Source: Serinus canaria (Eukaryota; Chordata; Aves; Passeriformes; Fringillidae). Taken from it: a stretch of 64,000 bases of DNA. The notes under the pieces are model-generated. The model searched no databases and was not told where the DNA came from. It saw only the letters and a list, made by a program, of their open reading frames with translations. Location: NCBI RefSeq assembly GCF_022539315.1, contig NC_066316.1, forward strand, positions 63,159,994-63,223,993, given 5' to 3'. Both the position numbers and the translations under genes were made by a program. This document shows positions 63,665 through 64,000 of the stretch, one piece after another (the first letter of the stretch is position 1; each line of letters begins with the position of its first letter).

Positions 63665-64000
63665 ATCACAGAACAGCTGCAGCTGGAAGAGACTTTTAAA
63701 GGTCACCCAGTGTAATGCCTGGGCCATAGGCAGGAGCATCTTCAATTAGACCAGCTTGGTCAGGGCTCCATCTAAACTGACTGTCAGTGTTTCCAGGGAT
63801 AATGGCTCAGGGCAAGCTGTTTCAGTGTTTTACCACCCTCCAGGGAAAAACTTCTGGCTTACATGTAGTCTAAATCTATCTTCCCTTAATAAAACCATTA
63901 CCCCCCCAACCTATCAAAACAGGCCCTGCTACAAAGTTTTTTTCCCCATATTTCTCCTAAGTCTCTTTTCAGTACTGAAAGGCCACAATAAATTCTCCCA
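63665..64000 (-). mobile_element. CR1 LINE 3' portion, cut by the window edge
   Basis: A minus-strand CR1. The plus strand shows the 3' terminus (ATCACAGAACAGCTG at 63666, GGAAGAGACTTTTAAAGGTCA), then stretches complementary to the ORF2 C-terminus: GGGCTCCATCTAAACTGACT (63764), GGCAAGCTGTTTCAGTGTTTTACC, AAAAACTTCTGGCTTACATG (the 'KFF' block) and AGTCTCTTTTCAGTACTGAAAGGCC. Indels break every frame. The element continues to the right of this window, so its 5' limit is unknown. Divergence looks like that of the copy at 52 kb, which also has the GGGCTCC/GAGCTCC..ATCTAAACTGACT segment. Confidence 0.9.

Noticed and set aside
1..64000. CRISPR arrays, phage or bacterial operons, toxin-antitoxin or other prokaryotic defence systems
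   Set aside because: No regularly spaced direct repeats, no dense coding and no ribosome-binding pattern. CR1 and MIR content identifies vertebrate nuclear DNA.
1..64000. tRNA, rRNA, snRNA or mitochondrial insertions
   Set aside because: None of the characteristic conserved words were seen on either strand by eye. A covariance-model scan would be the decisive check.

Overview
The window looks like gene-poor nuclear DNA from a bird. It is AT-rich. Its recognisable interspersed repeats are CR1 LINE pieces plus a few very old amniote-age fossils, and repeat density is low (about 4 kb of roughly 64 kb by eye). The least decayed CR1 ends in the tandem octamer tail (ATTCTGTG) typical of avian CR1. 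I see no Alu, L1 or B-type SINEs and no bacterial gene organisation. Species and chromosome cannot be decided from the sequence alone.

I found no host protein-coding gene, tRNA, rRNA or snRNA, CRISPR array or operon. Outside CR1 the open frames are short (longest 181, 152, 152 and 144 codons), match no family I recognise, and are about what six frames of 64 kb give by chance. The window is best read as intergenic DNA or the inside of a very large intron.

Layout. 1-6.3 kb is plain AT-rich sequence with one small palindromic repeat fossil (928-992), a 33-bp tandem duplication and an AT-rich hairpin. 6.3-6.75 kb and 8.9-9.7 kb are two old plus-strand CR1 fragments; the first still shows the reverse-transcriptase palm motif. 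9.7-40 kb is almost repeat-free, with two further short amniote-type repeat fossils, a GC-richer patch near 21.5 kb, an A-rich tract near 24.9 kb and a long GATA microsatellite near 26.5 kb. 40.05-41.18 kb holds the youngest-looking element, a 5'-truncated minus-strand CR1 with much of its ORF2 readable in two frames. 41.2-52.2 kb is mostly unique but contains an ancient MIR-type SINE (45.8 kb). 52.25-52.99 kb is a second minus-strand CR1. 55.3-55.6 kb may be a very old LINE reverse-transcriptase tail. 56.9 kb is a CR1 3'-end stub, and 63.67 kb to the right edge is a fourth minus-strand CR1 that leaves the window.

The few elements present span recent CR1, decayed CR1 and amniote-age SINE and palindromic repeats. 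I did not find an undescribed biological system. The items worth a second look are the ancient repeat fossils, several perfect hairpins, two LTR-like stretches and the in-frame repeat inside the young CR1.
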